Shown: one piece after another, positions 22,526 through 34,556 of the stretch
Layout of the letters: each line of letters begins with the position of its first letter
Numbering within the stretch: position 1 is the first letter of the stretch
Assembly: GCF_050908995.1 (NCBI RefSeq)
Contig: NC_135118.1
Location: 14,703,501-14,767,500, forward strand
Source: Andrena cerasifolii
Lineage: Eukaryota > Arthropoda > Insecta > Hymenoptera > Andrenidae
Length of the DNA: 64,000 bases
Reading direction: 5' to 3'
Notes under the pieces: model-generated
Databases searched by the model: none
What the model was told of the DNA's origin: nothing
What the model saw: only the letters and a program-made list of their open reading frames with translations
Program-made: the position numbers and the translations under genes

Positions 22526-22817
22526 TATATAGGTAGATTTACCTACATTTAGCAACTTAATTCTAACAGTTTTAATTCATAATTTAACATAATAAGAACA
22601 TCATTGTACTTTCTTTATTTAATTGCACTGCATATAGTATTTCGGCCCAAATATTTGTTTCTTTTAAGACAGGATTTTAAGAACAGACGAATGTTTTTTT
22701 TTACTTATTTCGATAGTTTCTAGGGAGGGGCCATTACGCGTTTTGGGGAGGCCAATTCGTATTTTTTTTTTGGGGGGGGGCCTGGCCCACCCGGCCCCCT
22801 AACTAGTTACGCCAATG
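22448..22817. mobile_element. hAT-like MITE nested in the previous element (370 bp)
   Basis: Ends are CATTGGCGTAAATAGG and the reverse complement of CATTGGCGTAACTAG. The flanking 8-mers are GCTTTATA (22440-22447) and GTTTTATA (22818-22825), 7 of 8 matching. Subterminal GGGGAGGGCCAGG and CCTGGCCCACCCGG also pair. Another left-end fragment of the same family is at 40859-40877. Confidence 0.7.
22487..22520. repeat. (TC)17 microsatellite
   Basis: Thirty-four uninterrupted bases of TC dinucleotide, inside the nested hAT-like MITE. Confidence 0.97.
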
Positions 22818-22870
22818 GTTTTATAGCACAGTGAGACTTAGCTTAGCTTCCAAGTGGATCCCCCGCTTTA

Positions 22871-23936
22871 CTTCGACCCTCTAATACAGAACAACTGAAT
22901 TCATGTTTCCTGGATCTACTCGAATGTTTACACCGCCGCAATCTTCACTGTGAACGAATCTGATATATTCAATCACTCATCGTGTTATATCGCTTGCGAC
23001 CAAAAAGTAAATGTTTCTTCGCAAGAGAGACGATTGAAGGCAATTCGGCGCTTTCGACAGCGGGGACCGTTATTGGCGTTTTCAGCTTGCCTTAATTGAT
23101 TCCTACGGCCGCCACCCAATCCTGAGCATAAAACGATGTCTCGAAACGCGCAGACAGCGTCACGATTTCCATCTCGGCTAAATATAAACCGCGACTTTAT
23201 TTATTCTTGGCAACGTGTCGGGCCTCGCCGCCACCGAGGCCTCGCGTCACAATATTTGCAAGGTACGTCGATGAATATTCAACTGTATCGATTAACTGCC
23301 ATCAGTTTTCTTCCGTCGTCGCAAAGGAGGACGAGTGATGGTTGCAAAGTAATGGGTGACACGAATTACACCGTGTAACGACGACTTTATAGTGCGTGCG
23401 ATGCGAATCGGCGAGCGTGCTTCCGAAACGCTTTAAATCCGACGAACATAAAAGACATTTCAACTTAACCCCACACTGTGCATTGCAGATGATTTGACAC
23501 ACCACCTCTGAGTTCAAGATAAAAGAGAACCAGAGACTTTGCTACTGCGTTAGCTCCTTTAAACATATTACTAATGTGCGCTCTCTATAGGTACCATTAT
23601 AAAAAATCCCACCTATATGCCTATAGACAGAAATTAAAGCAATGACTTTAGAACGTCAATAATTTCATTAGCCGTAATCTGAAAACGAAAGTTTTGGGTT
23701 TACGCCACTATTGCGCTGATAACCTCATTTGACGTAATTCCCTGCGCTATAAATTACTCACGATGTTTGGACATGAGAGAACGAAGCAGCACAGTAGATG
23801 GGATAAAGAAAATTAAATCCAGTATATTACACTTAATCTCCTTAACTGCATACAATTTAGACGTAACACCCCCGAGTAACAATTGCCTAAAAAAAATTTG
23901 CATTTGTCGCATTTAATCTCAGTTATATGCCAACCT
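22871..23936. other. unique non-coding sequence
   Basis: No exon or RNA gene recognised. Confidence 0.4.
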
Positions 23937-24689
23937 TTAAGGGGTTATACCTAGTCGGGCGGCCGAAAAGAGGCGAATATTTGTGAATTTTTTTTGAAGC
24001 AGCGGAAGCGTACATTGTTACAAAACTTTTTGCGCTTAAAAGAGTAACATTTAAAGAACATTTGGTAATTTTTTAGTACAAAAATATTTACGTTTACAAT
24101 AAAATAACAACCGACATCCAAGAAGCATTTTTAAACATTTGGTTTTGCGGCGAGCACTGCCATTCGGAACTAGATTATCTAAAATCAAAAAACAAAAAAG
24201 ATTTCGGTGGTATATTAATGTATCTTCCGATTAACGGAGGAAATTTCCTAAATATTAATTTAAAACAAAATGGCGGCTATTTAAAGTTGAAATCATGATT
24301 TCTTTCGCTTGATTTTTGCACGAAAAATCAGGATTTCAACTTTAAATAGCCGCAAATTTGTTTTAAATTAATATTTCAGAAATCCCCTCCGTCAATCAGA
24401 GGATACATTAATATATTAACGAAATCTTTTTTGTATTTTGATTTTAGATAATCTGGTTCCGAATGGCAGTGCTCACCGCAAAACCAAATTTTTAAAAATG
24501 CTTCTTGGATGTCACTTGTTACTTTATTACAAACGTAAATATTTTTCTACGAAAAAAATACCAAATGTTCTTTAATTGTTGCTCTTTTAAGCGCAAAAAG
24601 TTTTGTAAAAATATACGCTTCCGTTTCTTCAAAAAAAATTCACAAATATTCGCCTCTTTTCGGCCGCCCGACTAGGTATAACTCCTTAA
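23937..24689. mobile_element. TTAA hairpin element, family A copy 3 (753 bp)
   Basis: TTAA at 23937-23940 and 24686-24689. The ends read GGGGTTATACCTAGTCGGG and its inverted partner. The two arms are nearly perfect complements, with the core GCGGCGAGCACTGCCATTCG about 210 bp from the left TTAA and its inverse in the right arm. Closely related to 9716-10470. Long AT tracts differ between the arms, indicating independent mutation after insertion. Confidence 0.9.
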
Positions 24690-26553
24690 CGCAGAACTCG
24701 TAAGTCAGCTATAATAAAATATCACGCCTCGCATTCGCAGTCACCCGAATACCACCCAGCCAGCGTGGAAGCTTCGCGAAAATTCGCGGCACCCTAAATC
24801 ATCTGATAATCCGGCAGATATACAATGTCGTTTTTCAAAGCGGCAGACAGTTAACACGATAACGGAGCACGATTTTAAGCCGCGATAACCCTTATCGTGC
24901 CCGCTCTGATAAGTAGTAAGAAGGAATTACCATATCTCCGCGCAAAGTAAATGGACACGCATCGATTCTTCTGCGCGTGTACGTTCCCATCCTCCTCCAG
25001 TTTAAGAGTAGCAAAAGGTTGCCGAAAATCCCTCGGCCGATCTACACTTTCGCCCGGCAATTACCGCGAGGTCGCCAGCAACAGCTGCCGATTGGTAATT
25101 AACGATTCGGGTTCAGATCCCCAATCTGGGCAATCGTCCGATAAACGAGAGGGGTTTAGTAAAAGTTACGTCCCGATCGCACTGTTAATTCAGCGCGTTT
25201 CAGTCAGATAATTGACAATCGCGAGTGCTGAATGACCAGGACGCGAATAGATAAAAGGAAAGGTTAATGACTCGGTGATGCATCGCCGATGGAACGTTTC
25301 CCGGGGTGGAAAAAAACGGCGATAACCCAAGTTGCAACTTATCGACGGGCTCTGTAATTAGCTCTCGATCAACAGGCGATTACGTAACCTCGTGGACGGA
25401 CACGCAGCCACGGGACAATATAAATATTTTCAGAGGCCCGTTTTTTTGCAGGCTTAATGAGGAAGAGGAAGTTGAGACTTTGACACGAGATAGTCGACGA
25501 CGCCGTTTAAATAGCGGATCACGGACTAAGATGGCGAAATTTGTTATTGTTTGTGGCAGTATTTCGCAGACACTTTCCAGTCGCGTTGCTTTGTAAAGTA
25601 ATTTACCGATTATGCAGCTTGCGTGTGTTCGTAAGTCACAGAGAACTGTGTATTTGGAGCAGAAACGGTTGTTCCCGCCTTACTTAACGCTTAATGAATA
25701 TGCAACGTGCGTTTGTTCCGCATTATCCTTTAGATTTTCGATTTGCCGGTTAGTTATACCCGGAGAGATTACTGAGAACGATATCGACTTCACCTGGAAG
25801 GATTACTTGGACAAGTATTATACAAACGTAACGCGACGAAGTATTATACTGTCTTATTAACGTTATCTGTCGGATATAAAAATGTTTCGATATAGATCGT
25901 GTCTGATAAATTGCTCGGGATAAATTGCGATAATTATTGTGGTGACAATCTGATCAGGATTAAGAGTTTGTGGGTTACAATGAGAAATAGTCTTAGTTTT
26001 TAGTCGCGTCTTGGGTTTTAATACGTTCCAGCTACTAGCTTTAAGTTTCAGTTCTTAGATTTGGTCTTTAGTTTTAGTTTTGTATTCAATATTATCCTCG
26101 ATTTTCTGTTATAACTTGTGAACTGTAAAATAGTTTTTTTTACCAAATGATAGATCTAATTAAAAGAAGTAACTTTTGTCTTGAAACTTTTTTTTCTATC
26201 TCTTACATTTTGCGAGTTATAACACAAAATCGGAAAATAGTCCAATTTTCAGGGGTTAATTTCACCCCCTTAGAGTGAATTTGGGCAGCAAACAAAAATT
26301 GCGTTGTAATCAGAAGGAAATTTCAAACACAAAGCTTCAGAATTTTTTGAATTCCCGGCTTCGGGATCTTCCCTTGCTAGTGAGATTTGTACTTGTAGCC
26401 TACAGTGGTTTCCTGTCCAGATTGTAGCTTTTTAATAACTCTCGATAGAGTCAAGTGGCGGATACTGAATTCTCTAGCGACAGTTTTTATCTTTATGCAT
26501 TTATTTCGTTGGAAATCGTGCCCCTTTCCGCTTTTCATCCATATGTTCGCATC
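24690..26553. other. unique non-coding sequence
   Basis: GC-richer at 24.7-25.6 kb with several open frames (up to 96 codons) but no domain. AT-rich after that. A small foldback is listed separately. Confidence 0.4.
26099..26232. repeat. small foldback repeat (134 bp)
   Basis: CGATTTTCTGTTATAACTTG pairs with GAGTTATAACACAAAATCG at the other end; the central arms are poorly complementary. Possibly a very small MITE. Confidence 0.45.
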
Positions 26554-26841
26554 TTAACCCTTAATTGGTATCCTGGGGTCGCTCGTGACCCCAAGCACCC
26601 AAAGTTGGATGTACAATTTTCGGTTGTCTAAGTTGGTAAACTGCACTTCTAATTAATTTTAAAATAATAGTTTAACTTTCTACGCTTCTATTATTTTCTA
26701 CATTACCTAAGAAGAAAATATTCATAGTGGTTGCTCTAGTGTCGACTTTACAAATTTCTATGTCCTTTTTTATTTGGGGTCTGCCACGACCCCAGTGTAC
26801 CAGTCACGTTTGCCAAAAACAGTGTACCAGTCAAGGGTTAA
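26554..26841 (-). mobile_element. piggyBac-like MITE, copy 2
   Basis: TTAA at 26554-26557 and 26838-26841 with CCCTTAATTGGTATCCTGGG at the left end. It is the reverse complement of the 13260-13550 element along its full length, including the GGGGTCTGCCACGACCCC subterminal block. Non-coding. Confidence 0.85.
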
Positions 26842-28366
26842 AGCACAGCAGGAACAATTTATACATTTGCGGCGGGGCAAGTTGTTACGGTAACAACTAG
26901 CCCCTATCGACACATTTTACAATTTCATGTATTGAAACGATAAACACAATTACACCATGTTCTTAAATGTCATTTGATCCGTACGAGCGAATGAATCAAC
27001 AATATCAACGTTAAATAATCGAAATGGACCAGAAAATAATGATATAAAAATACTTATCTGGTGCGCGACTAATAGGTTCTTGCTTACAACCACACGAATC
27101 GCTGACGCGGACGCTATTAAAATGGGCGACAGAGTGTCGTGATCAACTCACGCGGAAAAAATAATTTAAAGCACAGCGCTCTTTTCATTTCGAAGATAGA
27201 ACCGTCGGAACAACTTACCCCCGGAACTTTTAACCCCGGTCTCCCCTACATAGTTCTTGCCCCTTTGAACCCCAAGATAACTTTCCTCTTCACAGGAATT
27301 CTATTCGTTTTTTTTTTTCAATAAGAAGCGTATTTCCTGTCGAAAGAAGTATCGACGAAAAAGGCAACGAGAACGCCCGATAATTGGTCAGCGAGTTGTT
27401 TCTAACGAAGTGTTAGAAGTGAAGGGCGAATATTTTCTCGCGTCGCGCCCACGCCTTGGGTACGTGTATACGTCGCCGTCCCACGTAATTTGTTGCTAAT
27501 CAATTAGAGCAGGATCTCGCGGCGCTGATTGGCCGGTCTCCTTGTTGGAGCAAAGACGATAAATCTGTCACGATAAATTGCGACGCTTGGCCCTAGCCCG
27601 TGGGTCAAGTAGTCACGATTTAAACTGTGCCGGTGAATGATCGGACGAAAATAAAACGGCGGTTTTACAATAGGGCGAGAATAGATCCTCTGGAGACGAA
27701 CAGGCGTGCTCGACGCTCTGGGACGTGTACCTTTTGAATATCGATCAATTTAATCCCCGTGATCCGTGAATCACCGCCGGGAACATTTTAGAACTGGACC
27801 GCGACCGTCGATCTTGCGCCGAAGCCGATTTACGATACTGCTTCGATAAAATTCTATTTTGACGTCAATGGGCGGCGAGAGTCGAGAGATGGAAAATTTA
27901 AGGTGGTGGGGGGTTGATTTTTATTGACCCTCGAGAAATAACGTCGAAATTATTGGGGCGGAATTATTACGAATTAGAGAATTTCAATGCTGATGTGCAG
28001 GATTTAGTTTTCTCATGAACGGTGTAATTGAATATTTTAATGGTGCAGTGATAATTGACTGGTTTTGAAATCCCGCTGTTTGTATTTTTTTTTACAGTCC
28101 GCGTGGACATGATAAGCCGAAAATAGAATAACTGTGACAAGAATTGAGGTTGTTTGATACGATGACACAGCGATTTCGATTAGTGTCAAAGTGGCACCCG
28201 GTTGCTGATTACGATGATCGGTTGATGCGACCTTGACCGGTGCTCCCGATGGAAATTGACACTATTAATTAACGAACGATTGCGCGTTGGTATCAGTAAA
28301 CAGTCTATTCGTCTCTAATGAAGGAAAACTGATTACGATTGTGATGGAAAAGAGGATTAAAAATAT
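26842..28366. other. unique non-coding sequence
   Basis: GC-rich in parts (27.4-27.9 kb); no gene recognised. Confidence 0.4.
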
Positions 28367-28578
28367 GAAAACCGACTTTAAGAAAATAAAAATGCTCTGA
28401 AGCGTAAAAAATAATTGTTTTCCTTATTTAATCTACGACTCTTCTTTTTTTTATGTCGGCGCCTCATCACTGTGTAAATCTGGCGCCGAATTAAAAAAGT
28501 CGAGAGTCGTAGATTAAACAAGGAAACAAATTATTTTTTACATTTTAGAGCACTTTTATTTTTTGTGAAGTCGGTTTT
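28367..28578. mobile_element. foldback MITE (212 bp)
   Basis: AAAACCGACTTTAAGAAAAT is inverted as TTTTTTGTGAAGTCGGTTTT, and the arms run on through TTAATCTACGACTCT and AGAGTCGTAGATTAA to a short central GC-rich loop (GTCGGCGCC ... TGGCGCCGA). Non-coding. Confidence 0.75.
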
Positions 28579-29400
28579 ATTTTATTTTCTTTATTTTTTA
28601 GTTTTTAGTTATTTAAGTTATAACTACATTTATTTTAAAATAAATGGACTGGCCTACAAAAGGAGCTGCTCGTAAAAAAAATCTTTTCCTAGAAACTGAA
28701 GCATCCCAAAATAAGCGACTTGAAAAAATGAGAATAAGGTTGTCTCGAACTCGTTATTATTAACCAGTACTGGCACAGTATTGGGCCAATGTTGATGCAG
28801 TGTAGGGTGGGACCACCGGGGCATCGCCCTCGTTCGAATAAAAAAATGATCGTCAAGATCGGTCCATATGTTGCGGAGTTATGCGCGGACAAACATAACA
28901 AAAATACATACGAGTTGAATTTATAACCTCCTCTTTTTTTAAGTCGGTTAAAAAACCATTCATCGTGGTTCTAATTGGGGAACATGTTCTTCTATATAAC
29001 AACGAAAGAATTATCCAAATCGGTCCACGCATTACAAAGTTATGCGTGAACATACTTTAAAACTGAAATTCTAGATAATTCTAGAGTATCTAATTAATAA
29101 TAATAAAAAAGAAACATTTATCATGGGATCGGTTGGGGCAATACTCTATATAACAACGAAAGAATCGTCATACATTAAAACTGGAATTCTAGATAATTCT
29201 AGTGTATCTAGATAATAATAAAAAAATTTAACATGGTACTACCGACTCTTCATACTCTTCCAAATTAAAAAAAAGAATCATCGAAATCGGTGTACCTAAG
29301 CGGAAGCTATGGCTGAACATACATAAAATAAATATACAGATCGAATTGAGTAACCTCCGCCTTTTTTGAAGTCGATTAATAAATCAGTGTACTGAAATGC
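28579..29400. repeat. composite dispersed-repeat remnant
   Basis: Three nearby tails share the pattern AACCTCC, a T/C tract, then AAGTCGGTTAA (near 28568, 28925-28955 and 29350-29375). A block of about 90-120 bp containing CTATATAACAACGAAAGAAT and AATTCTAGATAATTCTAG occurs twice in tandem (about 28992-29110 and 29142-29225). A short frame at 28644-28762 encodes a basic stretch with RLEKMRIRLSRTR that may be a fragment of a transposon protein. The family is not identified. Confidence 0.5.
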
Positions 29401-29418
29401 AAATCGTAATCAGTACTC

Positions 29419-30151
29419 ACAAGAGGAGGACATCATGTGGTAGACACTGATTCTGATGAGCCTTGGCACGATGGATCTATGTCGTAAATTAGTAAATAGG
29501 TGTCCGAGCGTTTCTGCCAATGGGCCTTAATCACAGAGATATTTACATGGAAATTATTAAAAATTTCATAGCGGTCGTGGGGTTTTAGTGGGTAAAAATC
29601 CCACAACTACCCTCGCATCCACGGGAGATTCCCTTCTGGATGCTCCAGGGTGCCTTTTGATGTCTCCACGTTGAAAAATTTTTATAAGTTTTTTTTATAA
29701 ATTATTTTTTTACAAATTATTTTTTTTTATAAATTATTTTTTACAAATTATTTTTTTTATAAATTATTTTAGTACAAATTATTTTTTTACAAATTATTTT
29801 TTTTATAAATTATTTTTTTACAAATTATTTTTTTTATAAATTACTTTTTTACAAATTATTTTTTTTATAAATTATTTTTTTATAATTTTTTTTTTAATTT
29901 GGGGAAATCTTCAAAAGGCACCCCGATTCTTTCAGAGGGGAATCCTCCGGGGGCGCCAGAGTAGTGTGGGATTTTTACCCATTAAAACCCCACGGCCAGT
30001 ATGAAATTTTTAATAATTTCCATGTAAATATCTCTGTTATTAAGGCCCATTGGCAGAAACGCTCGGACACCTATTTGCTTTTTTTCGACATAAATCCATC
30101 GTGCCAAGGCTTATAAAAATCGGTGTCTACCACATGGTGTCGTCCCCTTGT
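29419..30151. mobile_element. large foldback element without TTAA ends (733 bp)
   Basis: ACAAGAGGAGGACATCATGT on the left matches the reverse complement of the right end (ACATGGTGTCGTCCCCTTGT). The arms share CCTTGGCACGATGGAT, CATTGGCAGAAACGCTCGGA and TGGGATTTTTACCCA-type blocks. The centre is an AT tandem array (29690-29890). Its length is similar to the TTAA hairpins, but no TTAA boundary is present. Confidence 0.75.
29690..29890. repeat. AT-rich tandem array in the foldback loop
   Basis: Repeated AAATTATTTTTTTTATAAAT and ACAAATTATTTTTT units fill the loop of the 29419-30151 foldback. Confidence 0.85.
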
Positions 30152-30534
30152 CAGTGAATCCACTTCAGTGAATGCTAAAACACAATTCGCCTTAGGTTCT
30201 AAAGTATTCTTACGAAACATTCAATACTTGTACTTAATTCTCAATTTACAATACTTATTTCAAAAGGATAAATTACACGATACTGTTATTAACGCTTATG
30301 CTACCAAAACACTTCACAATAGTGGTCCAATGTTTGAACCGTGAGCGGTAACCGAAATAAGACAGTTCTATTAAAAAGAATTATATCCTAAAATGTCTAT
30401 CCCGCAGATTGGGGAGTTCCTGGAACAGGCTAGTGACACCAAGTTAATTAAGTTAATTATGCAGGCATGTAGGAATATGAATATTCAACATTCTTCTCGC
30501 CGCCACTGTAAATAAAATCTTATCACCTTTCACC
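30152..30534. other. non-coding sequence
   Basis: Nothing recognised. Confidence 0.4.
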
Positions 30535-31276
30535 TTAAGGGGAACAGCACCTTGAAGCCCGGAAAAAAGTGCATTTTTTTTAATTTTTTGGTGAGATATC
30601 CTTACTTCGTAGGAAAGTCATTGATGTGGGCTTTAAATGTGTATGTAGTGGACAGTATTTTAGAATTTTTGTGTGACAAAATATACAGTTTTAATCAAGT
30701 TATAGAGGTCGCCGTTAGAGTGCGACGCGTCGAACACGATTTGATGGTTTCCCACTTTATTCACGTCGCGTTCATCTGAGAAAAAAAGGAGAGTATTTTC
30801 TAAATCTATATTAATATAGGTACAGTTAGGCGCACAGAAATTAAAAATAAATTATTTTTACTATTTTTTCCACCTCAAAATATATTGATTTTTTCCTTAA
30901 ACTGACTCGAAATTTTAGAACTTTCCACTTTAAGCTCCGCCATTTCTCCAAAAATTATTTTAATTAAATTTCCGTTATTACTTAACTGTAACTGTATTAA
31001 TATAGATTAAAAAAATGCTCCCCTTTTTTCTGGAATGAACGCGACGTGAATAAAGTGGGAAACCATCAAATCGTGTTCGACGCGTCGCACTCTAACGGCG
31101 ACCTCCATAACTTGATTAAAACTGTATATTTTGTCACGCAAAAATTCCAAAATACTCTCCCCTACATGCACATTTAAACCTCATATCAGTGACTTTCCTC
31201 CGAAGTATGGATATCTAACAAAAAATTCAAAAAGATTGCACTTTTTTCCGGGCTTCAAGGTGTTGTTCCCCCTTAA
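30535..31276. mobile_element. TTAA hairpin element, family H (742 bp)
   Basis: TTAA at 30535-30538 and 31273-31276. The termini are GGGGAACAGCACCTTGAAGC and its inverted partner. The arms share TTCGACGCGTCGCACTCTAA, CACGATTTGATGGTTTCCCA and similar blocks in inverse orientation. The centre is an AT-rich loop near 30.8-31.0 kb. The right TTAA is shared with the small foldback that follows. Confidence 0.88.
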
Positions 31277-31420
31277 GGCGGATTCACACATATCAGTGCC
31301 ATCACTGTCATTGCTAAAAAATATCGCTGCCCTGTTTTTCGATGGAGCAGTTCACACATGTCCGTGCCAGTTACTGACACTAAACCATCGCGAAACTGAT
31401 ACGTGTGAATCCGCCTTTAA
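31273..31420. mobile_element. short TTAA-bounded foldback MITE (148 bp)
   Basis: TTAAGGCGGATTCACACATA at the left is answered by ACGTGTGAATCCGCCTTTAA at the right, with TTAA at 31273-31276 and 31417-31420. A second internal repeat of the motif (TTCACACATGTCCGTG) sits in the middle. Its left TTAA is also the right boundary of the preceding hairpin element. Confidence 0.8.
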
Positions 31421-33304
31421 GCGTTTCCAATATACCAAACACCATCGAAGCGAACGCTCTCGCTTGCCAAAGGATAAGAGCCTTTGCTCACCGTCACTAG
31501 ATCCTAGAAATTTTATATTAATCCGCTCAGCTAAATTTTTATTACTCCGCTGGAAGTCGCGTGGCAATAAAGAACCCCGGGTGCGGGGGAGATATCGAGT
31601 TCCAAGTCTGTTCGCCTTTCCTCGGTCCCCGGGCTTAATTATCCGCTAATCACGTCGATTGGCCGTCGATGAGCCCTGCCCTGGTGAACGCGCGGCGTCG
31701 GGGATGCAGTCGGCCTGTGCCTCGTTCCGTTTCATCCAGGTGCAACGTTCTCCGCTCGCGTGGGCACGTATACACGCGTACATCGAGTCCTACGCATGTT
31801 CGAACGAGTGGCCTGGCCTGTTCACAGGAAGCCGCCGATTATGGGCGCGTGTACTGGCAACGGATCACTGAAAATCGCTTCCGAACCGATCGCCAGGGCC
31901 ACCGCCCTGTTGACCCTCGGTTGTCCATTAACCCCCGCTCGGCGGACACCGGGTCAATCTTGACCCGCCCGGGTGTGTTTCTTTATGAAAATAAGAATGC
32001 TGGACGGTATTGAAACCTGATGCAAAAGCTCGTTCCGAGATACGTGCGAGCGGAATTGCGTTGTGGGACGGAATGGACCTCGGCGGAATCGCGGTCGGGG
32101 GCTCCAATCAATCGTATTCGCTGATGAGTGCGACTTAATGACACGTTCCCGTAGCTCTATTGGACACATCGAAACGTTTCATTAGACGCGGACAAGCTAA
32201 TGTTGTCGCCGTTATTGGCTTCTTCTATCTGACTGGAGTTAGCGTGTACGCGTGTATGGATGTACAATTATTAGTGGCTATATTTGGTAGCTCTATCAAG
32301 GTAAACCAGGAAGTATTAGTTTGGGAAAGGGGGATCCTTGATGGTGTCTGTCGGGAAGGTATTGCGGATAATCGATTCTACCGTTACGGGATATTATGGT
32401 AACAAGAGTGCTGAAAAAATTGGCGCGGGGATACTCGAGCTGGGATGAAAGTCTCTTGATTTTCATATTTGCTGTCGTGTCTTCTTCCATCTGACTTATC
32501 ATTTGCTGTTCCATTAAGTGGTTTTAATTTTCATGGTATCACCGCGATCAACTCGGTCCTCATAAACTGAATCCTAAGATTCAGAGTCGATCAGGAGTTT
32601 TAAGTAAAGCGATAGCCCTGCTGGCTATAAACTAAACCTTTTTAAACGTACAGGCCAGATTTATGAATACATGCCCAACTGCTGATGGTAGCTCGAACAC
32701 TTTTTAGTTCCCTGTTCATTCGCTACGAATCTAAGTGCCGAAAAGTGGATAGGTACGTGCTTAATATTTCGCCTAACACTTCTTCGCCGATCTCGTCGCA
32801 TTACCAAAGCTCTTCGTGCACCAAGGAACAGAATCTCTGTGCTCCTTGCTGCTGCAGGGCTATGCGGAGTCTACGAAAGAGTTTGTGACGCGATACCGAA
32901 TTGAGTATCAGAAACATCTGTTTCCTCGTGTGTACAGAGTCGCATACGCGGTTTCCGTGTATTGCGCCGCATACACGACCACCCGTCTATCGGAGGTCTA
33001 GGCGTGCGTGATAGATAATCGTTACGTAAGAGGAGGCTTCGAGGCTGTTGGCCTGCGGACTCCAACGTCGCTCCAGCCACGGGTACGGCCTGGCTTCGAC
33101 GCGTTTAACCCGCGGGCCACTTCGGCCATCCGCGAACTTCTTTCGGTATTTATGATTCAGATAAAGAAACTTTACGATTCAGATAGGATCGACGGCGTCA
33201 GCCGAGGCGAGGAGAAACTCGAGCCCAGGGGGATGTTACGTTCGCGAGGGAACACGCTGGAGGTGAGATGGTTTCTTCTTGCATTTTCAGCTGAATCTCT
33301 ATAC
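31421..33304. other. unique sequence, GC-rich in parts
   Basis: No exon recognised despite several open frames of up to 114 codons in the GC-rich part (31.6-33.3 kb). Confidence 0.4.
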
Positions 33305-34556
33305 CTAAACAGAGATTCCTGAGTATCCTAGAGAATATTCTGGAGGTTTCTAAATGTCCTAGAGAATATTCTGGAAATTTATAAATGTCTTAGAGATTCC
33401 GAAGTATCCTAGAGATATCTAAATAACTTACAATTAGAGATTTCTGAATATTCTAGAGATTTCTAAATATCTTAGAGATTTCTAAGTATTCTAGAGATTT
33501 CTAAGTATTCTAGAGATTTCTAAGTATTCTAGAGATTTCTAAATGTCTCAGAGAATATTCTGGAGATTTTGAAATATTTTAGAGATTCCTAAGTATCCTA
33601 GAGATGTCTAAATATCTTACAATTAGAGATTTCTGAATATTCTAGAGATTTTTAAATATCTTAGAGATTTTTAAATATCCTAGAGATTTTTAAGCATCTT
33701 AGAGAATATTCTAGAGATTTCTAAATGCCTCAGAGAATATTCTGGAGATTTCGGAATATTTAAGAGATTTCTAAATATCCTAGAGATTTCTAAATATCTT
33801 AAAGATTTTTAAACATTCTAGAGATTTCTTAGTATCCTAGAAAATATCCTAGAGATTCCTAAGAGATTTCTTAGTATCCTAGAAAATATCCTAGAGATTC
33901 CTAAATGTCTCAGAGAATATTCTGGAGATTTCTAAATATCCTAGAGATTTCTAAGTATTCTAGAGAATGTCGCACAGATTTCTAAATGTTCTAGAGAATA
34001 TTCTGGAGATTTCTAAATATCTTACAGATTTCTAAGTATCCTACTTAGAGATTTCTAAATGTCTTACAGATTTCTAAGTATGCTAGAGATTTCTAAAGAG
34101 ATTTCTAAGTATCCTAGACAGTATCCTACAACATTATAAATATTCTAGAGCATATTCTGGAGGTTTCTAAATGTCTTCTAGAGATTTCCAAATGTTCTAG
34201 AGATTTCTAACTATCCTAAACAATATCCTACAAATTTATAAACGTTGTGGAGAATATTCTAGAGATCTCTAACTATCCTAAACAATCTCGTACAAATTTA
34301 TAAACGTTGCGGAGAATATTCTAGAGGTTTCTAACTATCCTAAACAATATCCAATAAATTTACAAATGTTCTAGGGCGTATTCTGGAGATTTCTAAATGT
34401 CTTCTAGAGATTTCTAACTATCGTAAATAATATCCAATAAATTTTCAAATGTTCTAGGGCGTATTCTGGAGATTTCTAAATCTCTTCTCGAGATTCCCAA
34501 ATATTCTAGAGACTTCTAACTGTCCTAGACAATATCCTACAAATTTATAAACATCC
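33305..34556. repeat. degenerate 19-bp minisatellite (about 1.25 kb)
   Basis: The basic unit is TCTAGAGATTTCTAAGTAT, seen in three exact tandem copies near 33490-33546. Around it, longer higher-order blocks contain AGAGAATATTCTGGAGATTT. Units diverge towards the 3' end, where CAATATCCTACAAATTTATA blocks appear. Not coding. Confidence 0.88.

Larger units (their letters stand above)
22303..22870. mobile_element. TTAA-bounded MITE split by a nested insertion
   Basis: TTAAGCCGGGATTCCACCTC at 22303, with the AGCTAAGCTAAGC repeat that follows, is answered at 22838-22870 by CTTAGCTTAGCTTCCAAGTG and GGATCCCCC, the inverted end. The right TTAA has become TTTA. The middle is occupied by the hAT-like element at 22448-22817, so the original element was only about 190 bp. 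Confidence 0.6.

Noticed and set aside
31131..31649. 172-codon plus-strand frame
   Set aside because: Spans the arm of a hairpin element and a second MITE; the frame is a by-product of repeat sequence.
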